A DNA stretch of 8,183 bases. It comes from an uncultured Anaerosporobacter sp. (GTDB lineage: Bacteria > Bacillota > Clostridia > Lachnospirales > Lachnospiraceae). The notes beneath the pieces are model-generated. The model searched no databases. It had not been told where the DNA came from and worked only from the letters and a program-made list of their open reading frames with translations. The translations under genes were made by a program, and so were the position numbers. Positions 1 through 5,614 of the stretch are shown here, one piece after another; the stretch's first letter is position 1, and the number at the start of each line of letters is the position of its first letter. The stretch spans positions 1 to 8,183 of the forward strand of contig CALZJY010000077.1 of assembly GCA_945787925.1 (NCBI GenBank). The letters are read 5' to 3'.

Positions 1-46
1 TTTTCCGCTCCAAATGCCAACGAGAAGAACACACTTTGCTGCATAG

Positions 47-81
47 AAAAAAAGAGCCTTGCTCAAGCAAGCTCTTTTTTT
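47..81. terminator. Strong bidirectional intrinsic terminator after the CvpA gene
   Basis: Outer arms GAGC (54-57) and GCTC (71-74) and inner arms TTGC (59-62) and GCAA (67-70) pair around a TCAA loop, with C58 bulged. The stem is flanked by seven As (47-53) and seven Ts (75-81), so either strand gives a hairpin followed by a U-tract. It begins 8 bases beyond the stop codon of the minus-strand CvpA-family gene and should end that transcription unit. Its symmetry suggests it could also stop a convergent gene entering from the left, but too little sequence (46 bases) is present to identify one. Confidence 0.9.
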
Positions 82-88
82 CCACTGG

Positions 89-784
89 TTAAAATAACGT
101 ACGTGCTACGCCAAGAATAACGTTCATTAATATATTATTGTTATATAAGAATGATAACCACGTACTATCATTGATCATCTTAAACATGGTCTGGCCAAAG
201 TCTGATCCACTAAATACGGTAATCAGAACGAAAAATACCCAGATAACTACAAGGCTCTTTGCCGCTCCCGCTATGGCTCCGCCCAGTTTGTTCACTGCAT
301 TCAGAACTGGCAATTTGCTAATAAGATCTAATACGTTAATAACTACCCCAATCAAAAGTAACGCTACTATGAACACTACGATATACGAGATCGCATTTAG
401 TATCAGACAGGTAATAAATCCTGTCACGTAGTCACTAAACTCAGATACTTTTAGCTCATTCTTAACTTCAGAATTATTATTTACCTTCAGCTGTTCTTTA
501 ATGCTTTCAGGTAAACGCAGACTATTAATATACTTAGCCTGCTCCGTAACTCCAGAAATCTTACTATCGATATTTAATACATCAGACACTTTTTCATCTA
601 CATATCCGTAGATCCCCTTGTTGCTTTCCAAGGCGCGACTGACCATAGGGCTACAAACCGAAGCGATGATTAATGCAATCATCATAGCCAATACCGAACA
701 CACCGTTCGGATTAATCCTTTTCTATATCCACTTATAATCGATAATATCATATAAACTATAACAATCAATAGTAACCAGTTCAT
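89..784 (-). CDS. CvpA family membrane protein
   Basis: This 231-residue integral membrane protein matches the CvpA (colicin V production) family in length and layout. Hydrophobic segments lie at about residues 3-18, 28-45, 121-148 and 168-191. Between the first two is the family-typical GYRKGLIRT turn (19-27), and the last span starts with a Gly/Ala-rich stretch (KLGGAIAGAAKS, 166-177) that is also typical. A polar loop of about 70 residues (50-118) separates spans 2 and 3 and probably lies outside the cytoplasm. The biochemical function of CvpA proteins is unsettled; they are linked to envelope homeostasis and, in enterobacteria, to colicin V export. The start is well supported: GGAGG at 791-795 lies 6 bases before the ATG, and the upstream DUF5711 gene stops one base before it (TAA-g-ATG), so the two are almost surely co-transcribed and probably translationally coupled. 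The terminator at 47-81 follows. Family call is firm, function is not. Confidence 0.88.
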   Translation of the reverse strand: MNWLLLIVIVYMILSIISGYRKGLIRTVCSVLAMMIALIIASVCSPMVSRALESNKGIYGYVDEKVSDVLNIDSKISGVTEQAKYINSLRLPESIKEQLKVNNNSEVKNELKVSEFSDYVTGFITCLILNAISYIVVFIVALLLIGVVINVLDLISKLPVLNAVNKLGGAIAGAAKSLVVIWVFFVLITVFSGSDFGQTMFKMINDSTWLSFLYNNNILMNVILGVARTLF

Positions 785-785
785 C

Positions 786-1973
786 TTAATCCTCCGTTAG
801 TTTAATAACATTGACATTGTTATTATCTATCAAGAAATACTTATCGTTACCACTAATCGGCAGTATCGCCGTTACAGTTGTTTTAAAGGTATCATTGTAT
901 TTTTGAACCCCATTTAGTTTCAGTATATGTCCTTCCTCTTCCGAAACGAATATGATTTCCTTACCTGACATAGTGACTGCCTCATACTCAAAATCAATAT
1001 TACCTTTATACACCTGTTTTCCATTGGTTCCGTAAATTAATACTTCATTCTGATTCTTAGAGGAGGCATCTTCTAATACGACTCCGATATAAGAATCCGT
1101 ATGGAATACACTCTTTAGATTACGATTAAATGCTACTTGGGCAATCTCCTCATTCTTTTCTGGCATTTCAAATAAGTCAAACCCTGTTTCCGTAAATACA
1201 CACACTGTGTCATTGCCCATAAATACTACATCTGAAACAATCTTGTTCCCGTAGTCTTTGGCACCTACCATACGGTTTACCTCATTCTGACCTACTTCTG
1301 AAAAGCTATAAAAAGTTACTTTGCTGTTGATTACCCCATTTGTTATGGCTACATAGTTCGTAACCATCTTCTTTCCATCATCCGATAATGCAATGTTGAT
1401 CGGGAACCCATTCTTATTCACATTGGTAAGGGTTTCAACCAACTTATCTTGTATGGATGACTCTGTATTGTACATACGAATTACATTCGTATCCTTATCC
1501 TGCATAAGAACGGCAATTACGCCTTGCTTTGCAACCTGAACTTGAAGGATCGGCAAAGTCATCGTTAACTTCTTGCCGGAATTTTTTCCATCAAATACAT
1601 ATACGGAATATCCACCAATATCTGCAACTGCAACATAATCGCCACAAATATCAACAGACGGGTTTCGCATCTCGTAACTTCCATTGAATAGGATATTTCC
1701 TGAAGGAGTATACGCAGACACACCATCCTTTGATACCTTTAATACATTTCCTTGGTAGGGAAAATATTGCGCATCGCCTGAAACGCTTCCCTTAATCGCT
1801 TTTTCCACTTTATACGAATTATACGTGCGATTGAAATATGCATGGATTAAACTTACACTTACAATTGCTAAAACGGCTACCACTGCCGTAATAATGATTA
1901 GCTTTTGTTTTTTGTGGCGTTTGATACGGTTCTCAATCTGAGTATAATCGGATTTGTCCATAAATCTTGCCAT
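786..1973 (-). CDS. DUF5711 family single-pass membrane protein
   Basis: A 395-residue protein with a basic cytoplasmic N-terminus (RIKRHKKQK, 16-24), one hydrophobic span at about 25-46, and a large extracytoplasmic domain. That domain is built from repeated short beta-rich units of the pattern 'G-x-x-x-A/V-x-x-x-G-x-Y-V-x-V-F-D', as at about 105-130, suggesting a beta-propeller or similar fold. I recognise the overall pattern as DUF5711, a family common in Lachnospiraceae with no known function; this comes from memory of the family, not a search. No catalytic motif is visible. The ATG at 1971-1973 is preceded by AGGAG (1985-1989) at a longish 11 bases; a second in-frame ATG four codons later has no better site. 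The gene follows the LysM gene after 112 bases with no convincing terminator between them, and runs into the CvpA-family gene with one base between. A shared role in the cell envelope is inferred from these neighbours only. Confidence 0.8.
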   Translation of the reverse strand: MARFMDKSDYTQIENRIKRHKKQKLIIITAVVAVLAIVSVSLIHAYFNRTYNSYKVEKAIKGSVSGDAQYFPYQGNVLKVSKDGVSAYTPSGNILFNGSYEMRNPSVDICGDYVAVADIGGYSVYVFDGKNSGKKLTMTLPILQVQVAKQGVIAVLMQDKDTNVIRMYNTESSIQDKLVETLTNVNKNGFPINIALSDDGKKMVTNYVAITNGVINSKVTFYSFSEVGQNEVNRMVGAKDYGNKIVSDVVFMGNDTVCVFTETGFDLFEMPEKNEEIAQVAFNRNLKSVFHTDSYIGVVLEDASSKNQNEVLIYGTNGKQVYKGNIDFEYEAVTMSGKEIIFVSEEEGHILKLNGVQKYNDTFKTTVTAILPISGNDKYFLIDNNNVNVIKLTED

Positions 1974-2085
1974 ATTTCCTATTACTCCTATTAACTCTTT
2001 TCTCCTATGTATTACACTATATGATTTTTACATACGAAATACATTGTTAAATTTATTATACATTATTCCGTTAAGAATACCACTA

Positions 2086-3372
2086 CTAATTCTCCTTGTC
2101 TGGCATCTTCAGCTTCTGTCCTTCGTAAATCTTATCTGCATTCTCTAGATTGTTTAACTCCATGATTTTCTTGATATAACGCTTAGTCTTATAACACTTT
2201 AGGCTAATGGAACCTAGTGTATCCCCCTTTACCACCTTATAGACATCTCCCGGCGTGACAGCCGTCTCTTTGGAGTCCTTGTCCTTAGAACTCTTCTCGG
2301 GGGCCTTGTCCTTATCTGAAATTGGCTTAGTTCCATCTATGACGACTTTAGGATTCTTGCTAAGTGTTCCCTCCTTCTCATTTACCGATTTTTTTTGAGG
2401 CTTCGTTGCTTCTGCATCATTGGTTGGAGCAATCGTAGCCTCTTCGCCAATCTTTGGTGCTACCGTTGCTTCTTCTGCCACCTTAGTTCCTTCTCCTACC
2501 TTCACGACGGTCTTCGCATCCTCGCTACCCGCGACTTCTGCCTCTTTGGTAGGTTCCGCGATTACGACCTTTTTATTGCTTGTCGTTTTTGCTCCATTGA
2601 GATTGATGCCAGATAACATGGTCGCTGCAACAATTAATAAGAATAATACCGCAACGGACGCCATTGCATAGCGAACGGACCCTTTTTTCGCTTTTTGTTC
2701 TGCCCTTTCACTGTTGCGTTCTAATACCGAGCGGATATTCCTTCCAGCTTCGTCTACATAACTGCTTTCTACCCCGTCTTTTTCTTTATGATCGATCATA
2801 TAGGTTTGCATTGCCTCATTTTTCTCGTAATAAATGTAATATCCAGACTGTTTTACAAGGCGTTTGTTGTTATATAAATAAAAGGCTTCTTCTCTTTCTA
2901 CGCTATCGTACAATAAGAGCACCTTGTCATTACCCGCGAAATTATCCAAATGCAACCTCGTAATGCGCTCATCTACTTCTAAGGATAATCCCGGTCTCGT
3001 GATGTACCAACCGACTACCTCTACTTGTTCGAAATAGTGCTTGATATCTGCATAGATTCTTGTCCAAGCCTCGTTATCAAACACTTTATCATTTTCTACA
3101 TCTGCATCTTTTACTGCTACCGCGCCGCTTACAAATATCGTATCTATGTTATCTCTTACCTGGGTTTGTCCAAGTAATACAGCCACCTGGTAAGTTCCAT
3201 AACTCTTCGTCGCTAACTGCTTAATGTATGTCATTACGTAGTCTTCGATATAAATTCTCTTTCTGTCGCTAACCTGGCCAACCTGTCTCAAATTTTTAGG
3301 TAATCTCATATCTTCGTTAGTTGTTTTCTTTTGAGCTGAATCACTTTTGTTGTTACGAACTTTTTCAACCAT
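2086..3372 (-). CDS. Membrane-anchored LysM protein with MPN-like (JAMM-like) N-terminal domain
   Basis: With the start used here the protein has 428 residues. Order: basic and polar head (1-35); a globular domain at about 36-185 resembling the JAMM/MPN fold, with VAVLLG (63-68), AWTRIYADI (102-110), VVGWYITRPG (119-128) and VLLLYD (151-156); a charged segment; one membrane span at about 235-255; a Lys/Glu/Thr/Ala-rich low-complexity linker (256-375) with imperfect repeats such as EEATVAP and EEATIAP; and a C-terminal LysM domain (377-425) opening YKVVKGDTLGSIS and closing YEGQKLKMP. LysM domains bind N-acetylglucosamine-containing glycans such as peptidoglycan. Topology is predicted as MPN-like domain inside, LysM outside. 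The two JAMM histidines are Ile124 and Arg126 here, so peptidase activity is not expected. The open frame extends 50 codons further to a TTG at 3520-3522, but that TTG lies within a TTGACA promoter-like hexamer and lacks a ribosome site. The ATG chosen has AAAGGA (3384-3389) 11 bases upstream and GGATAGG (3376-3382) close by. LysM is certain, the MPN-like call is from motif reading. Confidence 0.82.
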   Translation of the reverse strand: MVEKVRNNKSDSAQKKTTNEDMRLPKNLRQVGQVSDRKRIYIEDYVMTYIKQLATKSYGTYQVAVLLGQTQVRDNIDTIFVSGAVAVKDADVENDKVFDNEAWTRIYADIKHYFEQVEVVGWYITRPGLSLEVDERITRLHLDNFAGNDKVLLLYDSVEREEAFYLYNNKRLVKQSGYYIYYEKNEAMQTYMIDHKEKDGVESSYVDEAGRNIRSVLERNSERAEQKAKKGSVRYAMASVAVLFLLIVAATMLSGINLNGAKTTSNKKVVIAEPTKEAEVAGSEDAKTVVKVGEGTKVAEEATVAPKIGEEATIAPTNDAEATKPQKKSVNEKEGTLSKNPKVVIDGTKPISDKDKAPEKSSKDKDSKETAVTPGDVYKVVKGDTLGSISLKCYKTKRYIKKIMELNNLENADKIYEGQKLKMPDKEN

Positions 3373-3489
3373 AAACCTATCCGTCCTTTCCCAATGGATT
3401 AATGATCTGAAAGATTCTTCTGAAAACAAACATGACCGAATATAGCCAATCATATCTTGCACAACAATTCGTGCTGCGGTTTCAAGGGT

Positions 3490-3522
3490 ATAGTAGCATG
3501 GTGATTTTGAACTTTTTGTCAA
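3490..3522 (-). promoter_or_regulatory. Candidate housekeeping promoter for the LysM gene
   Basis: On the minus strand there is a perfect TTGACA at 3517-3522 and an extended -10 element TGC-TACTAT (3490-3498), the hexamer matching TATAAT at four of six positions. The spacer of 21 bases is longer than the usual 16-18, so the extended -10 may act largely alone. Transcription would begin near 3483, leaving a leader of about 110 bases before the ATG at 3372. An alternative extended -10, TGC-TATAAA, lies further upstream at 3640-3648. The call is a motif reading only. Confidence 0.35.
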
Positions 3523-3661
3523 AATAGGATTGCTTATTTTTAAAACTTTTCCTCTTGAACTATATTTTTTTTACTCAAATCGAACTGTTTTCTCTAAAAT
3601 CTAGTCTCAAATTTCCGTTCTCACCCAAACTTCCCTTGCTTTATAGCAGATTCTGCGATTT

Positions 3662-3677
3662 GTTTTTTATAAAAAAC
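3662..3677. repeat. Perfect 16-bp AT-rich palindrome in the yyaC promoter region
   Basis: GTTTTTTATAAAAAAC is identical to its reverse complement. It ends one base before the candidate -35 element of yyaC and lies upstream of the candidate LysM promoter. It could be a binding site for a dimeric regulator or simply a bent A-tract/T-tract element. AT-rich palindromes arise easily by chance in this sequence, so a function is only a possibility. Confidence 0.4.
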
Positions 3678-3706
3678 GTCTATACTAGAACATTCCGGTA
3701 ATACTT
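3678..3706 (+). promoter_or_regulatory. Candidate SigF-type forespore promoter of yyaC
   Basis: GGTAATACTT (3697-3706) fits the Bacillus SigF -10 pattern GGnnAnAnTw at all fixed positions. GTCTA (3678-3682) matches the -35 pattern GywTA at four of five positions, with a 14-base spacer against the usual 15 or so. The match suits the gene, since yyaC of Bacillus subtilis is, as I recall, expressed in the forespore. A TATAAT hexamer (3706-3711) overlaps the end of this site but has no recognisable -35 partner, so a SigA promoter cannot be excluded. The consensus is recalled, not searched. Confidence 0.45.
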
Positions 3707-3719
3707 ATAATTAGATTTG

Positions 3720-3740
3720 AAAAAACCGCCTATAGGGCGG
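3720..3740 (-). terminator. GC hairpin before yyaC; intrinsic terminator when read on the minus strand
   Basis: CCGCC (3726-3730) pairs with GGCGG (3736-3740) around a 5-base loop, and six As at 3720-3725 become a U6 tract on the minus strand directly after the stem. That is a compact intrinsic terminator facing the LysM gene, placed to stop transcripts that come through from recR antisense to yyaC. Read on the plus strand it is a leader hairpin ending immediately before the yyaC ribosome binding site (AAAGAAAGGA, 3741-3750), where it might stabilise the mRNA or affect initiation. Confidence 0.6.
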
Positions 3741-3756
3741 AAAGAAAGGAAAAAAC

Positions 3757-4353
3757 ATGAGACCAGAGTGCAATACAGAACAACAATTATTTTATTTCAA
3801 CTGTCTAGATAATGGTGCCATTTATAAATTTTGCCGCCAGCTTTTTCACCTGATTGAAGAGAAGGTAGAGAAAAATCAAAGTATCGTAATCCTCTGTATT
3901 GGGTCGGACCGTGCTACCGGCGACTGTCTCGGCCCTATTATCGGATATAAGCTTGAAAAGCTGCAATACAAAAACCTCGCCATCTATGGCACCCTAAGCA
4001 AACCTGTTCATGCAAAAAACTTAGAAGATACGTTGCGTATGATTGAAGCAAGACATTCGAATGCCTTCGTAATTGCCATCGATGCTTCCCTAGGCAAGGA
4101 CAAACATGTCGGATACGTGACCCTTGGAGAAGGTTCGTTAAAACCTGGCATCGGAGTGGATAAAGAATTGCCTCAAGTGGGGGACATCTGCATTACCGGC
4201 ATCGTCAACGTGACCGGATACCTAAACCATATGCTGCTGCAGACAACAAGGCTCGATACCGTGATGCAATTGGCAGACTTTATCTGCATCGGACTTCGCT
4301 ATGTACTACGGCAACAGAACTATACGCCAGTCGCAATTACCTCCTCAAGATAA
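3757..4353 (+). CDS. yyaC: Spore protease YyaC (DUF1256, GPR-like fold)
   Basis: A 198-residue protein, close to the roughly 205 residues of Bacillus subtilis YyaC. Hallmarks are CIGSDRATGDCLGP (47-60), the SKPVHAKNLEDTL segment (81-93), IAIDASLGK (106-114) and a Gly-rich PGIGVDKELPQVGD stretch (130-143). The family is a shortened relative of the germination protease GPR, which degrades small acid-soluble spore proteins, and shares the hydrogenase-maturation-protease type fold. The aspartates in the GSDRATGD and AIDAS motifs are the natural candidates for the active site. YyaC itself is a forespore protein whose substrate is unclear. The start is supported by AAAGAAAGGA (3741-3750) six bases before the ATG. 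It is the only plus-strand gene here, convergent with recR and divergent from the LysM gene, so it is its own transcription unit, fitting separate sporulation control through the SigF-like element upstream. Its presence implies an endospore former. Confidence 0.93.
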   Translation: MRPECNTEQQLFYFNCLDNGAIYKFCRQLFHLIEEKVEKNQSIVILCIGSDRATGDCLGPIIGYKLEKLQYKNLAIYGTLSKPVHAKNLEDTLRMIEARHSNAFVIAIDASLGKDKHVGYVTLGEGSLKPGIGVDKELPQVGDICITGIVNVTGYLNHMLLQTTRLDTVMQLADFICIGLRYVLRQQNYTPVAITSSR

Positions 4354-4365
4354 ATCTTCGCTGCC

Positions 4366-4390
4366 TCAGAATGATTCTGAACCATTTTTT
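4366..4390 (+). terminator. Weak candidate terminator of yyaC
   Basis: TCAGAA (4366-4371) and TTCTGA (4375-4380) pair around a TGA loop, and a run of six Ts (4385-4390) follows after four bases. It begins 13 bases past the yyaC stop codon. The stem is short and AT-rich and the T-run is offset, so termination may be leaky; the stronger hairpin at 4583-4617 would catch readthrough. Confidence 0.4.
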
Positions 4391-4500
4391 ATAAGTAGAT
4401 TAGAAGTTTTTCACAAGTTGGACATAAATTGGTCACATTTCCTCTATATACTAATACTCGCAAGAGATTTTTATACATTTTAAATACCCCTTCTCATTAT

Positions 4501-4539
4501 CTATGAAGAGATGGCAACCCCTGTCACCCCTCTTCATAG
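4501..4539. repeat. 10-bp perfect inverted repeat with 19-base loop
   Basis: CTATGAAGAG (4501-4510) and CTCTTCATAG (4530-4539) are perfectly complementary, enclosing 19 bases that are C-rich on the plus strand (ACCCC, CACCC) and therefore G-rich on the minus strand. No T-run follows on either side, so it is not an intrinsic terminator. It stands between the weak yyaC terminator and the recR terminator and belongs to no gene. It may be a structured 3' region of the yyaC transcript, a protein site, or a small RNA. Confidence 0.5.
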
Positions 4540-4582
4540 CATATGATCGCTATCTCATATCCGTCAAATGTGACGATAGCAG

Positions 4583-4617
4583 AAAAAAGGAAGTATCTAC
4601 CCCGATACTTCCTTTTT
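4583..4617. terminator. Bidirectional terminator between yyaC and recR
   Basis: AAAAAGGAAGTATC (4584-4597) and GATACTTCCTTTTT (4604-4617) form a perfect 14-bp inverted repeat around a 6-base loop, with a 9-bp core (GGAAGTATC) and A/T runs at both outer ends. It starts 9 bases after the recR stop codon. Each strand yields a stem and U-tract, so it can end both the pfk-dnaX-ybaB-recR unit and any readthrough from the convergent yyaC gene. Confidence 0.92.
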
Positions 4618-4626
4618 CTATCTTCA

Positions 4627-5223
4627 TTATAACTCAACTCTACCTTCTAATGCTCGAAGAAGAGTCACTTCATCAATATATTCTAAGTCGCCACCAACGG
4701 GAACCCCACTGGCAATTCGGCTTACTTTAATTCCTGTCGGCTTGATCAGCTTGCTAATATACATCGCTGTCGTCTCACCTTCTAGACTTGAGTTCGTCGC
4801 TATAATTACTTCATCTACATCACCTTGCAGACGCAACATAAGCTCTTTTAGCTTGATGTCATTTGGTCCGATACCAAGCATTGGAGAAATTGCGCCATGT
4901 AATACATGGTACACGCCTTCATATCTGCCTGTCTTTTCATAGGCTGCCAAATCTCTAGAATTCTCAACGACCATGATTTCGCGTTGATTTCTCTTATCAC
5001 TGCTACAGATTGGACATACATCCTGATCAGTAAGCGTACAACACTTCGTGCAGTATTTTACGTTCTTTTTTGCTTCCGTAATCGTATTACTAAGGCTCAT
5101 AACCTGATCTTCAGGCATGTTAATAATATGGAAGGCCAAACGTTGTGCTGATTTTGAGCCAATGCCAGGTAATTTTGATAATTCTTCGATTAGCCTGCTA
5201 ATCTGTTTGCTATAATAATCCAT
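4627..5223 (-). CDS. recR: Recombination mediator protein RecR
   Basis: A full-length 198-residue RecR, the usual size. Domains in order: helix-hairpin-helix with LPGIGSKSAQRLAFHI (18-33); a four-cysteine zinc finger (Cys58, Cys61, Cys70, Cys73); a Toprim domain starting IMVVENSRDL (83-92) and including ATNSSLEGETTA (142-153); and the C-terminal SRIASGVPVGGDLEYID region (168-184). RecR works with RecO and RecF in the cytoplasm to load RecA onto SSB-coated single-stranded DNA at gaps during recombinational repair; the ring it forms binds DNA but carries no nuclease activity. The start ATG shares one base with the ybaB stop codon (TAATG), indicating translational coupling, and GGAGG lies at 5236-5240 inside ybaB, 12 bases upstream. 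It is the last gene of the dnaX-ybaB-recR unit, an order conserved in Bacillus and Clostridia. Nothing is missing or unusual. Confidence 0.98.
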   Translation of the reverse strand: MDYYSKQISRLIEELSKLPGIGSKSAQRLAFHIINMPEDQVMSLSNTITEAKKNVKYCTKCCTLTDQDVCPICSSDKRNQREIMVVENSRDLAAYEKTGRYEGVYHVLHGAISPMLGIGPNDIKLKELMLRLQGDVDEVIIATNSSLEGETTAMYISKLIKPTGIKVSRIASGVPVGGDLEYIDEVTLLRALEGRVEL

Positions 5224-5576
5224 TAGAATGGAAAGCCTCCGCCTAAGCCACCTAATCCACCTGCGATGGAGTTCATCACTTGACCAGATTCTTCATCCAT
5301 TTTTCTAAGTGCTTCATTTGTTGCAGCAACGATTAGGTCTTCTAACATTTCGATATCGTCTGGATCTACTACTTCTTCTGTTAACTTAACAGAAACAACT
5401 TCTTTTTTACCAGATACACAAACAGTAACTGCTCCGCCACCTGCTGTAGCTTCCCAAGTTTTAGACTCAAGCTCTTTTGTCTTTTCTTCCATTTGTTTTT
5501 GCATCTTTTGTGCTTGTTTCATTAAGTTGTTCATGTTGCCAGGTAGTCCTCCTGGAAATCCACCACGTCTTGCCAT
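5223..5576 (-). CDS. ybaB: YbaB/EbfC family nucleoid-associated protein
   Basis: A 117-residue protein of the YbaB/EbfC family (YaaK in Bacillus subtilis). It has the family order: a Gly-rich N-terminus with GNMNNLMKQAQKMQKQM (13-29), a long first helix, a central beta-sheet rich in Gly and Val (about 45-67), the VVDPDDIEMLEDLIVAATNEA segment (69-89) and a Gly-rich tail ending GGFPF. Members are dimeric DNA-binding proteins thought to shape the nucleoid or modulate transcription, and are almost always encoded between dnaX and recR. The start is fixed by an ideal AAGGAGG (5584-5590) seven bases before the ATG; the next Met, residue 15, has no comparable site. The gene sits 38 bases after dnaX and overlaps recR by one base. 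The Gly-rich ends, with several added Gly residues at the C-terminus, are somewhat longer than in many relatives and probably flexible. Confidence 0.96.
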   Translation of the reverse strand: MARRGGFPGGLPGNMNNLMKQAQKMQKQMEEKTKELESKTWEATAGGGAVTVCVSGKKEVVSVKLTEEVVDPDDIEMLEDLIVAATNEALRKMDEESGQVMNSIAGGLGGLGGGFPF

Positions 5577-5614
5577 ATTATTTCCTCCTTGTATATGCGT
5601 CTTTATTGTTATTA

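Larger units (their letters stand above)
3373..3756. other. Divergent intergenic region between the LysM gene and yyaC
   Basis: No convincing gene lies in these 384 bases. The leftmost 150 are an open-frame extension of the LysM gene that I judge to be untranslated leader. The rest is very AT-rich and contains the promoter-like elements for both divergent genes, a 16-bp AT palindrome (3662-3677), a small GC-containing palindrome GCAGATTCTGC (3646-3656) and the GC hairpin before yyaC (3726-3740). These are listed separately where they merit it. Confidence 0.7.

Noticed and set aside
1..46. An open plus-strand frame ending in TAG at 44-46, just before the bidirectional terminator, which could be the tail of a convergent gene
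   Set aside because: Only about 14 codons are visible and the residues match no family I recognise; all three frames are short here, so it cannot be called a gene.
2007..2044. ATGTATT/AATACAT inverted repeat in the gap between the LysM and DUF5711 genes
   Set aside because: Seven AT-rich bases with a 24-base loop and no T-run; expected by chance in such sequence and not a terminator.
2395..2963. Several plus-strand open frames opposite the LysM gene
   Set aside because: They are antisense shadows of a clearly coding region, with no ribosome sites and no recognisable protein features.
3640..3648. TGCTATAAA extended -10 on the minus strand as the main LysM promoter
   Set aside because: No -35 partner at 16-18 bases and about 260 bases from the chosen start; kept only as an alternative to the TTGACA element.
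4503..4730. A 75-codon plus-strand open frame running through the terminator into recR
   Set aside because: It crosses the bidirectional terminator and overlaps the 3' end of recR; composition and position indicate a chance frame.
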